DNA from: Sclerodactyla briareus
Lineage: Eukaryota > Echinodermata > Holothuroidea > Dendrochirotida > Sclerodactylidae
Length of the DNA: 64,000 bases
NCBI GenBank assembly: GCA_026419785.1
Contig: JAODTK010005054.1
Coordinates: 62,001 to 126,000 of the forward strand
Reading direction: 5' to 3'
Position 1 is the first letter of the stretch; every line of letters begins with the position of its first letter. The notes beneath the pieces are model-generated. The model saw nothing but the letters and a program-made list of their open reading frames with translations, was not told where the DNA came from and ran no database searches. A program made the translations under genes and the position numbers. Positions 1-12,584 of the stretch are shown here, piece after piece.

Positions 1-50
1 CTCAAACGAGAGGCTGACCAGACCGGCAGCAGGGTTCAAAAAGTGGGTAG
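1..50 (-). pseudogene. Relic resembling the receptor loop A exon, cut by the window edge
   Basis: Reading the minus strand, bases 1-33 align with the receptor exon at about 39291-39321: tcaaacgag and ctgacca are shared exactly, and CCGG follows. The translated piece VWSASRL parallels RWSDPRL of the exon. The similarity continues past the exon boundary into the neighbouring intron (to about position 90). It has no usable splice site and a stop nearby, so it would be a decayed duplicate. The alignment is short, and chance similarity is possible. Confidence 0.4.
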
Positions 51-3000
51 ATCTGGTTATTTTGGAGCAAAGTATGCGATTTATGAACGCAATTAACACG
101 AGTGGCCATGAGAGCTTGCAGGAGATTACACGATAATAAGCTAGAACGAACTATCTCTGAAATTTCCGCGTCGTCTGCCGGATAACTAGTGCAACCTGTG
201 CCGCCCTGTGATAAGCATTAATTAGGCGTGTACCGGGAGATTTGTCTTGGGAGGGGGGGGGGTGTTTGTGGTCGGAACCCGAGGAAAGTGCACCCTCATT
301 TAGCCTCATCCTCCCTATTGGCAAATAAGTACATACATAATGTAGTGGCCCCTGACACATGCTGCTTTGCTGCAATATTTGCTAAATAACAGCAGCAAAA
401 AAAACAAAAACTCTACTGAATTGCAAATATCGTATATGATAACAACTATTTGGTTCTCCGTCATTTTTAGGTGGAAACAAGAAGGGATTCAGAACATTAG
501 CGTTTCCGTGATTTGAGATCCGAATGTCATTTCTAACGTTATTTTGGAAGGACTCCACGAACTTGGCATAGTGATTTCTTATTGACCACGACCGCGAAAA
601 ATATTGCTTCTAATAAATTTCTCCATTCCTTTCTACCCCCTACCTACACAAGGCCATAAGCCCATCAACAAGCCGCCATCAAGTTTTAAACTTAATCGGA
701 CTACTCAGTGACCTCAGATGACTCTTGACCAAATCCCCAAACAACTGGGGTTATGTACTTTCTTTTTGAGAACTCAGAGTTTGGGCTACATCCATCCAGG
801 TGGGGTGGAGTTATCGTGCTAAACCCCCCCCCCCCCAAAAAAAAGGCGATTTCTACAATTTTCTGCCCAATTTCTCCCCCAAATGGCTCCGATCCACACG
901 GAAACCTGGACTTACCATGTTAACACAGTTGGCTTTGATCTTTCTCGAACTCAGATGACCTTTAGCCTCACCCTATATCATTCACTCATTATAGAGAACC
1001 AACCTTCTATGAACCTCCTCCATCCGGGTGAGGACGAGGTATCGTGTAAAAACCCAGTTGTCACAGGACATGATATACAACGGGCAGTGCCGACATGGAG
1101 TCCTGTGAAGGTGTGTAGTGATAGGATACAATTCAAGAATGGGTTGTAATTCCTACACCACAAAAAAATGACAGAAGCCGCTTGTAACCAGGGCATGCAC
1201 ACTTGGGTTGATGTCCATCGAAATAGTCAATAAAACAAATTGATGTTCAATTTGTAAGCGTCGAGATAGTTTAGAAAATACACATAGTAAACAGAACACG
1301 GTTTGTTGCATTTAGTACGGCACTAGGAATGCACTAGGATGTAATTCCCATATTCAGAACACGAATCCTCTTTTGGGCCAAGTAAAAAAGTGTTTGTTGT
1401 CAAGAGTGCTACACGTTTTGTGAGAACCTACATGCTTTGTCGATCGAGCTCTTTAATTTTCCTTGAAGAGCCTAGTTTTGTGAAATATAGCAACGGAACT
1501 AAATTTGTTCTGTGGGTAATGAAGGAGCGATTGGTGAAAAAAAAAAACCCTCTATTGACGTGATGAGCTCAATATGGATGCCATCATAACCGAGAAGGGA
1601 AGTTTCCCTGCCTGATCGTTAAGCTGACGGTAATGGGAGCTGTCAATTTGGACGCAGCAAAAGCAAAGGTTTTTTGTTTTGCCCTTTGCTCGCCATTATC
1701 ATGTTTACGATCGCAGTTTTTTCGTGATTGAATGCATCGAACATTTTTGTTAACGGGATATAGTTATCTACGATGGGGTTATTTTTGTTGGATCAGTGAA
1801 GCGTGACCATTGTAGTTGAATAAACCTTTTTACAGTTGACAATCTGTCCCTGGATTGTAATGGAAATTACAGAAAAGAAAAGCTGTGGTAATTTATTCAG
1901 TGCGGCCTGGCAGTATACCGTTCAATGTAGTATATCCTCTCAACAATGAATACCATGGGCATACTATTGCTACTTTCTCTTATTTGACACGCAGGGTCAT
2001 TCGTATTGGCGAAATTGAACACTGAGTGACCTTGAATGACTGCCCCTAAGTAATCGCGTGGGAAACGTACAATAACCGCCCAGTTAATGTCATTGTAAGT
2101 CCTCGCAGTTGGCCGCGGGCTACGATGCAGAGAAAAAACTTGATGAAATACAAAAACGAAAAATACAAATACAAATCTATTCAACAGTTTGTATTCTCAA
2201 CACTCAACAGAATTCGAGTTTTGCGTCCTAATGACATACATTGACCGATGAACGACCCCGCGTAGCCGATACTGATTTGTTATCGGGCGCAGTAGTAGCT
2301 CAGCTTGATTACTCAGCTAGTATAGCCCTGAATGCCCTGAGAAATATGATTTTAATCGTTTTGAGGATATCACAATAACTATAAAACTCAAAACTACTTT
2401 TTCTGATTTTTGGAATTTTGAGAATTTCCTTCATGAAAGGTTTGGAGAATACGGAGAAAGCGCCTAACTGAATGAAAGGCCAGAATCTAGTCTTGATACG
2501 TCAAAGTTTCAACGGTATAGTTGTGATTTGAGAATCGCAATGCATTATTGCACAATATTACAAAAACCTATTGCACAAATATTCAGACATATGTGCTGAA
2601 CAACTCAAACCAATTCTCTATGTGTTTGTTATTCTTTAGGGCTGAAACATTGCTCAGACCCTCGCATTCTCGTTCGGAAATGAATGGTACAACTTACAAC
2701 ATATCAACTCTTTATAGTTAACCATGCTCGAATCAGATGGATACGTCAAGAACGAATTAACATCCAGATTTCACTGCTCACGTTCCGCAGAATGTTGTAT
2801 TGCGCAACCATGCGCAATTTGCATAGAAATGGTCTATAACTCTGCAACTCAAATTTTCATCCTTGATTTTTTTTCATAGTAATATAGACGATAGATAAGG
2901 ATGAAGTGGTTACAAGTAGGGAAAATAGATACGTAATATGGGCCATAATATAGTCAATTCAAAATCGACAATCAAATTCATAGTATTTTGGAATGTCTTA

Positions 3001-5029
3001 CAAAGATAGGGTTCGAACCAATGGGTTCAGATGTTTTTCTTCTCCAATATGAATCAAGTCATAATTCATCCTTGGGAAGTCCTTCAAGTTTAATCACAAT
3101 TCCCTAGAGTTGCCCCGTTATTAGGGCACACGAATCAGGTAATATCGGCCAAAGGCATCAGACAACAACCGATAACGACAATTGATGTTACTCTACTCCG
3201 TAGATGGCTCTTGCGCATGCGCCATTGTCTCTCGCACCGGCGTCCGTGACAAATTCTGCACAGCGAGTCGAACATTGAGCCACACTGTTCCAATTAGACA
3301 GTTGAGTGACAGCGACCTGTGAGGAACTCAACATTTTAATTCGCAAAAGTTAGTAGAAATATCGATACGGGTTTTACATATAGAGAATATGTTGGGTATT
3401 GGGAAGTTACTTGAGGTTAGGAAGGGATGAATTCCAGCGATAGTACAAAATATGTGTCCTTATCACGTTCCTTATCACGGTGATGCCGCCACACGTTACC
3501 CGTTAATCCTGGGCGAACTGTGGCGTCGATTGCACCGATCGGTTCTAATTCCTCGAGTTGACAATCTGTAGGTAAACTAATTATTTGTTGTTTTTATATG
3601 TATCTCAACTGGTTTTAAAGGTTGCTAATAGGCGTAATGAGGTATTTCTATATTTATATACACATAGTAGTCATTAATAGGTTCGCCTATTGGATTATAG
3701 TTTTATAATATTATAGGCCGCTTTATTTCAAGGACTCATCAGATGTACATTGAGTTAATCCTGTCGTCTTAAGGCCACATATCATTGTGGGCGAAAGCAT
3801 TTTATTTCTATAGTTTCTGTTAGAAAATGTTATCAAACCAAGGAGTCTCTTTACAACAATACAGAAAAATGTTCCTGGGAAATATCTGTTTCAATTGCGA
3901 CGTGGTTGCGTCGCTTGTTATCGTAGAGTAATTGTTATGTGCAGGAGGTTTCACGTTAAGAGAAAGGCGGCCTTTATTATACGATTCGAGTTTTCGAAAA
4001 GAAACATGCAATTAGAAGATGAGTAAAATCTAGTCATTCAATCATGGAGAACTCTCATTGGTATTCCAATGCAATGAATATGAGCAGTGTGTGAGAGAAA
4101 TCTTTTTTGATCCACCGATTTAATTTACATCCTATTACAGTGTGCTGTGGCTGCAGTTTGCTGTTGTTGACGTGCGAAAACAACTACGGTCTCGCGCTGC
4201 AGGCTAACTTCGATATCAAATATATTGTTTTAATTATTGCGCATCCGGACATAGGAAAAAAAACTATGCCCGTAGTGCCAATTACACATAACTGAGGCTA
4301 ATAGAATAGCATAATAAATTCTTACCTTTGAATGTTTGGCTTAATTAGCCGTTATCCAATAATTTTCAAGAATAAAACAAAGGAACCTACCAGTCAGTTA
4401 ATTGTGATCCTCATTTTCCTGCCAAAAGGCATATCAAATACACATTGTCAACATGTAATACCAGTAATAGGCCTAACCATACACAATTTGCACCAGACTT
4501 GGCCTAGCTATATAGCACATACAAACTGTGTGATAATAACTTGCCAATGTGCTACACTGAATATTCGTTAGGCTATGGCCTACACATTCACTCTACAAAA
4601 CTTTAGGCTTGAATATGAATAAAAAATAATACCAAAATAGTGGAACATAACATATTTACAATTGACAACTTGAACATAAATTCCTGGTCAATTATACTAA
4701 TACATAACCAAAGGTTCCTTGAATAATTAACCAATTTAGACTGGAATGGCTGTCATTCAGAACTACAGAGGCTAACTGCCACGCTGCATTTGATTAGGGC
4801 TGTCGAATTCACAAACTGTTCTTGGTCAGTTTGTGATTTGTTTGAAAATGGCTTAATATTATTAAATTTATCTGTAGACAAGTGTTAATAAATCCAAAAT
4901 AATTGTTATAGTAAAGGCTTAATTAGTCTACCAAATTCACTATGGATCCCAAACACTTAGCATGTATGGATTAGATTCAATAAATGAGCATACATTTTAT
5001 GAATAGCTAAATGGCAACCCCCAGAATGA

Positions 5030-5465
5030 TTTTATGGAGATCGATAGAAACTCGATAGAATCTCTATAGAAAATAATGAAAGCTTGTTTATGATAAAATC
5101 AGTTCGTTATTTCCGTTCTGTTATGCAGTAGGCATATAAATGCCGTCTTTCAGCGTCGTTCAGCATATTTCCACTGCAACTGCAACTATTATTATTATTA
5201 TTATTATTATGATCATCATTATTTATAAATGGCATTAGATTTTTAGATTCTATAGAGGTATATAGAGTTCTGAAAAAATGAATCTGTAGAACTCTATAGA
5301 GTGAATACTGCTTAACAACTTTTAATAGAAATGCTTTTATAGAAATCTATAGAAACTATGAAATCTATAGAAAAATATGAGCTCAATTTATAGAAAATGA
5401 CATTTTCTATAGAGACCTATAGAACTCTATAGACACCTCTATAGAATTCTATAGAAAAACTTTTG
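5030..5465. repeat. Cluster of TCTATAGA palindromic motifs
   Basis: The 8-bp palindrome tctataga, or one-base variants, recurs many times in about 430 bp, spaced irregularly, mostly within ttctatagaa/aactctatagac contexts. An ATT microsatellite lies inside (5187-5210). The stretch is part of a roughly 1.9-kb insertion in unit 1 relative to unit 2 (about 3.6-5.46 kb). No gene is seen. It may be the degenerate subunit array of a non-autonomous element. Confidence 0.7.
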
Positions 5466-7215
5466 TGTAAAGGGATATCTACCCCACTTGAGCCAAAATA
5501 AGGCTTCAATCGAGGTAAACCCTGTTCCTATATCCTAAGGTAGACGCCGTGTCTGCTCGTACGATCTACAACGCTATCGTTTCGTCGGTTGTTCAGCCTA
5601 AATGCATTCCAGTAAGATATACTCATTCAGTGAGTGAATCCAGAGTGAGATATACTCGCATGTTACCCAAATTAATGGATCAACAAGGATGATTCATCAA
5701 AAGAAATGGACGACAATGATATTTCCATCTTTCAATTACTCTCTCCCACAGGCGCCAGGTGGTGTTCTATAGGCGGGGCATGTTTTTACCAAGGGCGAAT
5801 ATACAGGGGGAATATACAGGGATTTCTTCAGTAAATACTGGTCTGAAATGTGAGAGCGATGTGTTTCGGTGATGAAACAAATTGTACGTGAATGTTATGT
5901 TTCAATGGGAGTGTTTCTAAGATTAATCAGATCAACGTTAGTGCTAATCGATCTATCGTGCATTTTTGGGAGAAGGAAACGAATTTTAATTGCTGGCCCG
6001 AGTAGAAGGACGGTAGGGGCAATTGATCCCTCGGGCTAACTCTCCACCTTGCCCCCATAGAAGGAGAGTCATTGATATAAATTCTTAAATTCATAATTTA
6101 GTTTATTGTTAACAGCGATTTCAAAAATATAATTTTATTTCCATGAACCGTTCTAGCCAGGAGAGTATACTACAACTAAAAATGAATTGACGTCTCATTC
6201 AATCGTCGTCACCGTCGTGCCAGGCGTTAGTAGTTGCGTTGGGTGCAGTCTGGTTGGGTTGAGTAAAATGGGAATGAGCTTGTGTTATCTCCTGTCTTCT
6301 GTTTACTATCCAGAGTAGACTGTGAAGCGGAGTGGAAACTTATTACTTGATGACAATCGAAGCCCGTTTTGCAGGCGAAGCGTAAATGATACCGCATCAC
6401 CACCCCTTTTCCACCACGTAAACTCATGACTACGGATGGGACATTCACATGCAACTCGGTGTTGGTTTCATATGCCGTACACTCTGCTTGTAAGGGCTTG
6501 TGAGGGAGATGCCAGCAGGAGTTTAAAGTGAGTCAGTCACTCCAACATCAGTTCCAACATCATTATCTCGCTAAGGTGATGTAATGCGGACCGCTTCAAA
6601 TGATCCACTGATAGCACTAAACTGGTAGACGGAGTTCGAAGTGATGGAGACGTTTACAGCAGGCTCACTCGTTTACCGCTGCATATACGTGACGCTAATG
6701 TTTGTCCTCAAACCACGGCTCATGGCCCATCGATACAGCTGCAGTATGGACTTCCTTGACATTTCCTAGCATTTATGGCACTACATGTTCATTTCATCGA
6801 CAGCATGGCACTGTGGGATGTGCCTAATTTCTTCAAAATTTTATAACGCTCGTTGAAATATGAAATGGGAAATGCTCCCTTCAATTTCACATTTGTGACA
6901 ATCCATTAAGGAACAACCCAAATAGTGACAGTTATACTGCAATCGGTCTGTGTGAATGAGTTAGCGCATGGGTATGCCGTCACCTGAAATGAAACCAATC
7001 GATTCTGATGTCAATACCATCGGTCCAAGACCTTATGTTATTGTTACCAACATTAATATAAACGTGCAGCTCTTTAACGGGGAGATGCCATACGTACGCG
7101 TAGTGATTTATTCATTCGCTAGTAAAAAATTTGTTTACGATGGATGTTATAATAAAAATATAGCTTTCAATGGAGTAGTAGTAGGCTCAAGGACCACAAC
7201 CACGTTCAATACCGA

Positions 7216-7345
7216 GTGATTGGCACAATTAATAGAGCGCCAGTCTTCCACCCGGGAGTTCGGGGTGCGAACCCCGGTCGGGTAATACCAAAGACTTTTA
7301 AAATGGCGCCTTTTGCTTTCTGTAATATAATGCCACAAGTAGGTC
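7216..7345 (+). mobile_element. tRNA-derived SINE, copy in unit 1
   Basis: It has an A-box-like head (ttggcacaattaatagagc) and a B box inside a perfect T-arm (cggggtgcgaaccccgg), followed by a conserved body beginning gtcgggtaataccaaagac. The anticodon arm is not that of a working tRNA. The same body occurs at 20.85 and 51.97 kb. The body resembles the widespread metazoan (especially molluscan) SINE central domain as I recall it; this subtype is an inference. Confidence 0.72.
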
Positions 7346-8489
7346 ACTGTACGCAGTGCACTGTAGGCATTCAGGGGTGTCGTGGATTCAGTCCCTGTAC
7401 AAAGTTATTCGGCCTAAACAAATTCCACAGTAGAAACGTCCATCGTTCATACCTAATGGCATCGGGAAGAGAGGAAAACATGTAAATTAAAGGCATTCTT
7501 CCGAGCCGTCCTTAGTGATTCACGTATTATCATTGAGGCCAGAGCATTTGTACTATCGTCTAGATCAGTTACATATGTCAATGTAGAAAACAAATAACTA
7601 ACTGGACCAATGTGTTCACAAACTGGAATCGATATGGATTTGGAAATTGCTCTGCCCTCTTATCGGTTCGAAACTAATTGTTTCCGTCCTAGGCCCCAAC
7701 CATACAATATCCGCGGCAGCTATTACAAAGACGTTAACGATTGCGCTTGCTAAGACATCGGTTGCTGTGTAAAAGGTTAAGCTATGTGATTGATGCCAGT
7801 TTTATTGTGGAGGAATGCCATCTCGACCTACTCTTACAATTTTGTCCGCAACTACGAAGATGTTTTACGATTGCGCTTGTTAAGATGTCAAGTTTCTGAG
7901 TACAAGGTTACCCCCATGTGATTGATATCGCTTTTATGTGCGATGATTCTCAATGAAGACTCCATTTCTCAATAGAGCTCTAACTATTGGAATTACTCTT
8001 GATGATATGGAAGTCGTACAGGAGTACATATAGGTATGCATAACCGGAGGATAAACTGGTTGACCAACCAGAGTCTCACTATGAGTGGCTCCCTTGAGGG
8101 AAAAATGATGCAGAGCGACCCGCCCTTCCATTAAATCGTCGAGGAGTGGAACGTCGCAATAACAAACCAATATTGATAACGTATTTGAAATTCCTGACAC
8201 GAACAGCTACATCAATCACTGCCCTTCAACAACAGTTTCCAACTCTTGTGGGAGCGATGGGCACGATTGACAATGTATTTAGAGAATTACACTGTCCCAA
8301 AGGTTAGAGAAGGATGTAGACGCAGCCACATGTGAGTCAGCGGTATGTTCTCAAAGCTTTAACATTATGACCTGCATGAATAAAAGGGGCGGGGGGGGGG
8401 GGGTAATTTTGTCAAATGTATTCTGCAATTTAAAACTTTGCTCACTTTTCGACACAGTAAGGCGAGCGCACTTTATACCTGACTCGACG

Positions 8490-8736
8490 AGATTGTATTT
8501 CGTCGATGTCTGTTTTCATTCCTATGTGTGTATGCGTGTATGCGTGTATGCGTGTATGCGTGTGTGTATGTGTCACATAGCAACACGATTTCGTCGATGT
8601 CTTTTTTCATTCCTATGTGTGTATGCGTGTATGCGTGTGTGTATGTGTCACATAGCAACACGATTTCGTCGATGTCTTTTTTCATTCCTATGTGTATATG
8701 CGTGTATGCGTGTGTGTATGTGTAACTAGCAACACT
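8490..8736. repeat. 75-bp tandem repeat, three copies, containing TATGCG/TGTG runs
   Basis: Copies begin gatttcgtcgatgtc at 8587 and 8662, with an earlier variant at about 8490 that has extra tgcgtgta units. Each contains tttcattcctatgtg, a tatgcgtg run and cacatagcaacac. The equivalent sites in unit 2 (about 21.22 and 23.27 kb) hold a single diverged copy, so the expansion is specific to unit 1. Confidence 0.85.
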
Positions 8737-9007
8737 TCCCTACCAAGTTTAAATTAAGTACATGAGTAGCATATATACTGATAACTAGCCCTGTTGGCGT
8801 ATAGTGCAAGGCCTTTCGAGGTCGTGAGTAGGCCCACCTCAAAAAACTCCTCAACACGATGCCCACCGTACGCTAGCATGTATCGAGTTCAATCAGAAAT
8901 GTAGGTTACACACATGCTGATGATGAATCTTTTTGATATAGCTTAGGTTCAAGGTCTCCCAAAGTCGTGAGATGGGAAACTTGACGATTGTCAGCCCAAT
9001 ATTTCTG

Positions 9008-9150
<143 letters not shown>

Positions 9151-12100
9151 CATACAAAATCTATTTACACAAACGTTTTTATCAAGTGACATCGGGTAGT
9201 AGAGGATGAACGCGTGGTAGTTTTGGCGTAGGTCGAGGTGAGTGAATGTCGTGAGAAGACAAACCTAAAAAAGCCCGTCAGCATGATATCCGGAGAGATG
9301 CAAAGAATCATTCAAGTTAAAAAAGGGTACACATGAGTATGTGAGATACACATATGTAATCTTGGTGGACCCTAATTCCGTGTAAGACGTTATTTCAGGC
9401 CATGGCAGAGGACGACAAATCTCATCAAACCATGTTAAGCATATTTCTCTAAAGAATGCAATCAACTTAATATTATGTATGGGTTGTAGCTATGGATTGA
9501 AATAACCTTATTGTTTGAGGTTATAATGTATTCCCATATAGTGTGAAGCATGTTTTACCACGTTATTATTTAATGTGTCTTGTGTTCCATCCATTATCAG
9601 AGGGTTGAAAATTAAATCATGGGAGGTTATATATCAAATTCCCCACCACCTCCTAAAATACCACCTTTAACAACCCTCTCCTGAAAAATTGAACATGAAT
9701 TGACCCCCCTTGTAACCTTGGCACTGATTCCTAATTCGAGCAACCTCTATGCCGAAGAAGGCTCCACGGGGGGCACGGCTATTATTCAGGTCTTATATCC
9801 AACAGACACTTACAACTCTCAATACTGACGGATGGTGGGGTGCAGCATATCTTTTCTGTCTGCAATACGAATGGGTTCAGCCAACTTCAAAGCATCTAAT
9901 TGACAGGCCTACCTGGAAATCGTGGCAGTCTCACTGTAATTTTTCGCCGGGGTCTTTGTTCAGTAGAGCTGAATCCCATGTAAACAATTAATATTGGTGG
10001 CAAAATAGTCCACTACTACCAGTCATATTGACTACTTCTATTAATCGAAAATATGAATTGGACCATGTAATTTCCCTATATAAATTAAGATAGTATGTAT
10101 AAGGAAAACTAATGTTAAGCATGTGGGATATCGAGAGTAAGAAGCATCTCAAGTGGCATGTGGGCGTCCAAGTCAACACACTTGCATGAGTTTATCATGG
10201 TTAGTGGGTTTACCAACAAACTACGTTAAGTGCGACTGACAGCCGTCTGGACGGACCGCATTATCGGGAGGTTTTGCGTCACACTCATTTCATCCTTATT
10301 ATGTCTGTAATGTGAAAGTATTAGGTCTCATGGACGGTTACGGGTTTTATCTGTTTCCGATGCTCTAGTGATGAAAGTAGCCAAACATATACTACCCGCA
10401 TGCGACAGTTCCATCACTGTATTCGATTCGTAATGGCGCCAAGTAGTTTGTACGCCTGCTCAGCCACAATACCCCACTGTTTGGGATTTTTTTTTGGCAT
10501 TAGCTAGATCACTTCAATCGATATTGAAAACGAATTCAGATGGAAATTCGAACATTTTAACCATATCAGGCAATTTCAAATGAAAGATCATATTTTGGGC
10601 AGAAGAGTGCATATGTGTCTTTATGGCCTGGCAGTGTGAATAAAGCTTTCGATCAATGTCATGTACGATCGCAAAACAGTATTCCACGAGTGATATTTTC
10701 GCACACTTCCACACCGTCTACTTAGTGTGAACTTCTCGAATGAATACATGTGTGCAATACACCTAATGCTAATGCAAATCACCAAACTAGTATTTGTCTT
10801 GTGTTGTAATATTTGAGGAGAGTTCACAGTAGGTCACACGTTTCACCAGGAGGGGTCCTCTGTTGCCATTCTGGCATCCATTCAGCGACAGAAAACACTA
10901 GACCCACTGGACCCACTAGCTATTCCCGGGATAGTTGGACTGCGGGTTAACTGTCAATAATATGTGTTTTGAGTACACCCTCTGGATAACCGTGGAACGA
11001 ATGTATACCTCCCACTCCAAAAATGACATTTAGAAGGGCTATTGAGAAAAAAACAACAACATCGAATCGGTTTTTAAGTGATGTTGACAACCTGGGAGGG
11101 TTTACATTGGCACAGTCTAGAAGTCTGACGCTTCACATCAGCCGTGAGTGAATGAATATTCGTTGTCCTGGCTGAGAAGGCATGATTGGCACTGAAGTTA
11201 GAATGCCGGGCCAGAAAGGTGAGGAACCGTCGGCCACAGCGCGTTCATTACATCATATTTTCCACGCTGTCGACAATGTTCCTTCAGCCTCACAGGAGAA
11301 AAGTCTATCGGTGAAAGGTAATGCAGTGTACACAAAAGGGCTGAAGATGTTGGCTCGTGAACGCGATAAATATTCATTCAAATATGCTCTTGGATGGAAT
11401 AAAAGTAGTTCCCCATGAGGAACACAATTGGGAGAGAGTTGAATGCCATATTGTCATCGTACTTCAGTACTTTAGAGGTTCGAATATGTAAACGTGTTAA
11501 TTGACAGTAATTAGTTTGTCTCATCAGCCTATTATAAATAGTCATCGTTACTTCATAAAAGAGAAGGACTATTGTTTGAGTTACAAACTATAAAAAAGGA
11601 GACCCAAACATGTATCGTTACCGAAATATCCATGGCAAGAATTGGAATGTATGAATATCGTTCGAGTGATTTAGGAGCGACTTCATATTGAACACTATTA
11701 TCTTTACATATCTCTCTCAATATTGCGAGATACAATCCTACAATAGGCAACATCGCGTGTAGTCACGACCCCATCGTTTCGTGTAATAACAATTTGATTT
11801 ATAGTGACTGTTACAGTCGGGGTGTGGAAGTATACTTGCAACTTTGAGCCTTGTGCCGAACCTTATAATCCTCTCTGGAAATGGTAACAGGATAACACTC
11901 TTTAACATCTGGACTGCTATTGAAGTCGGGAATTCGTTTAAAATATACAATTTGTAACGAGAGGTGCTTAGCGGTCGTGGGTGATGGATGGATTCCAGTT
12001 ATTAATTAGTGATAGAGTAGCTCTAATGCTTGGCGTGAGCTTCTGGGATATTGACGGATACAAATCCATGCCAACATGGGACAGGGTGTTCCGCCGGTAG

Positions 12101-12423
12101 CTGTTCAGCCGTAGTTTCACACGGACGAAATATGTAACAGCTGCTTTCCAGACTGGAAACGAAACAATTGGAAGAAAGGAAGGCTTTGTTATAAACCGAG
12201 TCTATACAGATTCGATTCCAATTTTTTTAGTAATTACAAGGCCGCACCAAGGTGAAAAGTAGTTCTAGTACCGAAATTAGGCTCGCAATGTGTTTTCGAA
12301 TGTTTATATCCCATTTCTATTTTTTACGTGAATTGATTAGAATAAGAGACGCTACCGTCACCGTCGCCGTTGTTTTCACTGCAACAAGGGCAGAAATAGT
12401 ACAAGTTCAACTGCAATAGCTAA

Positions 12424-12584
12424 TGGTGCGTTCTTTCAACCTCGTTTATACCGTTATGCCAGGTAGAAGCGGACAAAAAAAGCGGGGGGTTTGTGACTGC
12501 GTCGCACAACAGTCAAAAACACGTACGGTTTGTGCTCACTCTACCTGGTGAATACCGAAATCACGACCTCGAGAGAACGCACCA
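12424..12584. mobile_element. 161-bp MITE with terminal inverted repeats and TAA target duplication
   Basis: The ends tggtgcgttct and agaacgcacca are perfect inverses, and similarity extends inward for about 48 bp (ccaggtag against ctacctgg). The element is flanked on both sides by TAA (12421-12423 and 12585-12587). A 3-bp TWA duplication is characteristic of PIF/Harbinger-type elements; the family assignment is inferred. It has no coding capacity and lies in a part of unit 1 that unit 2 lacks. Confidence 0.68.
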
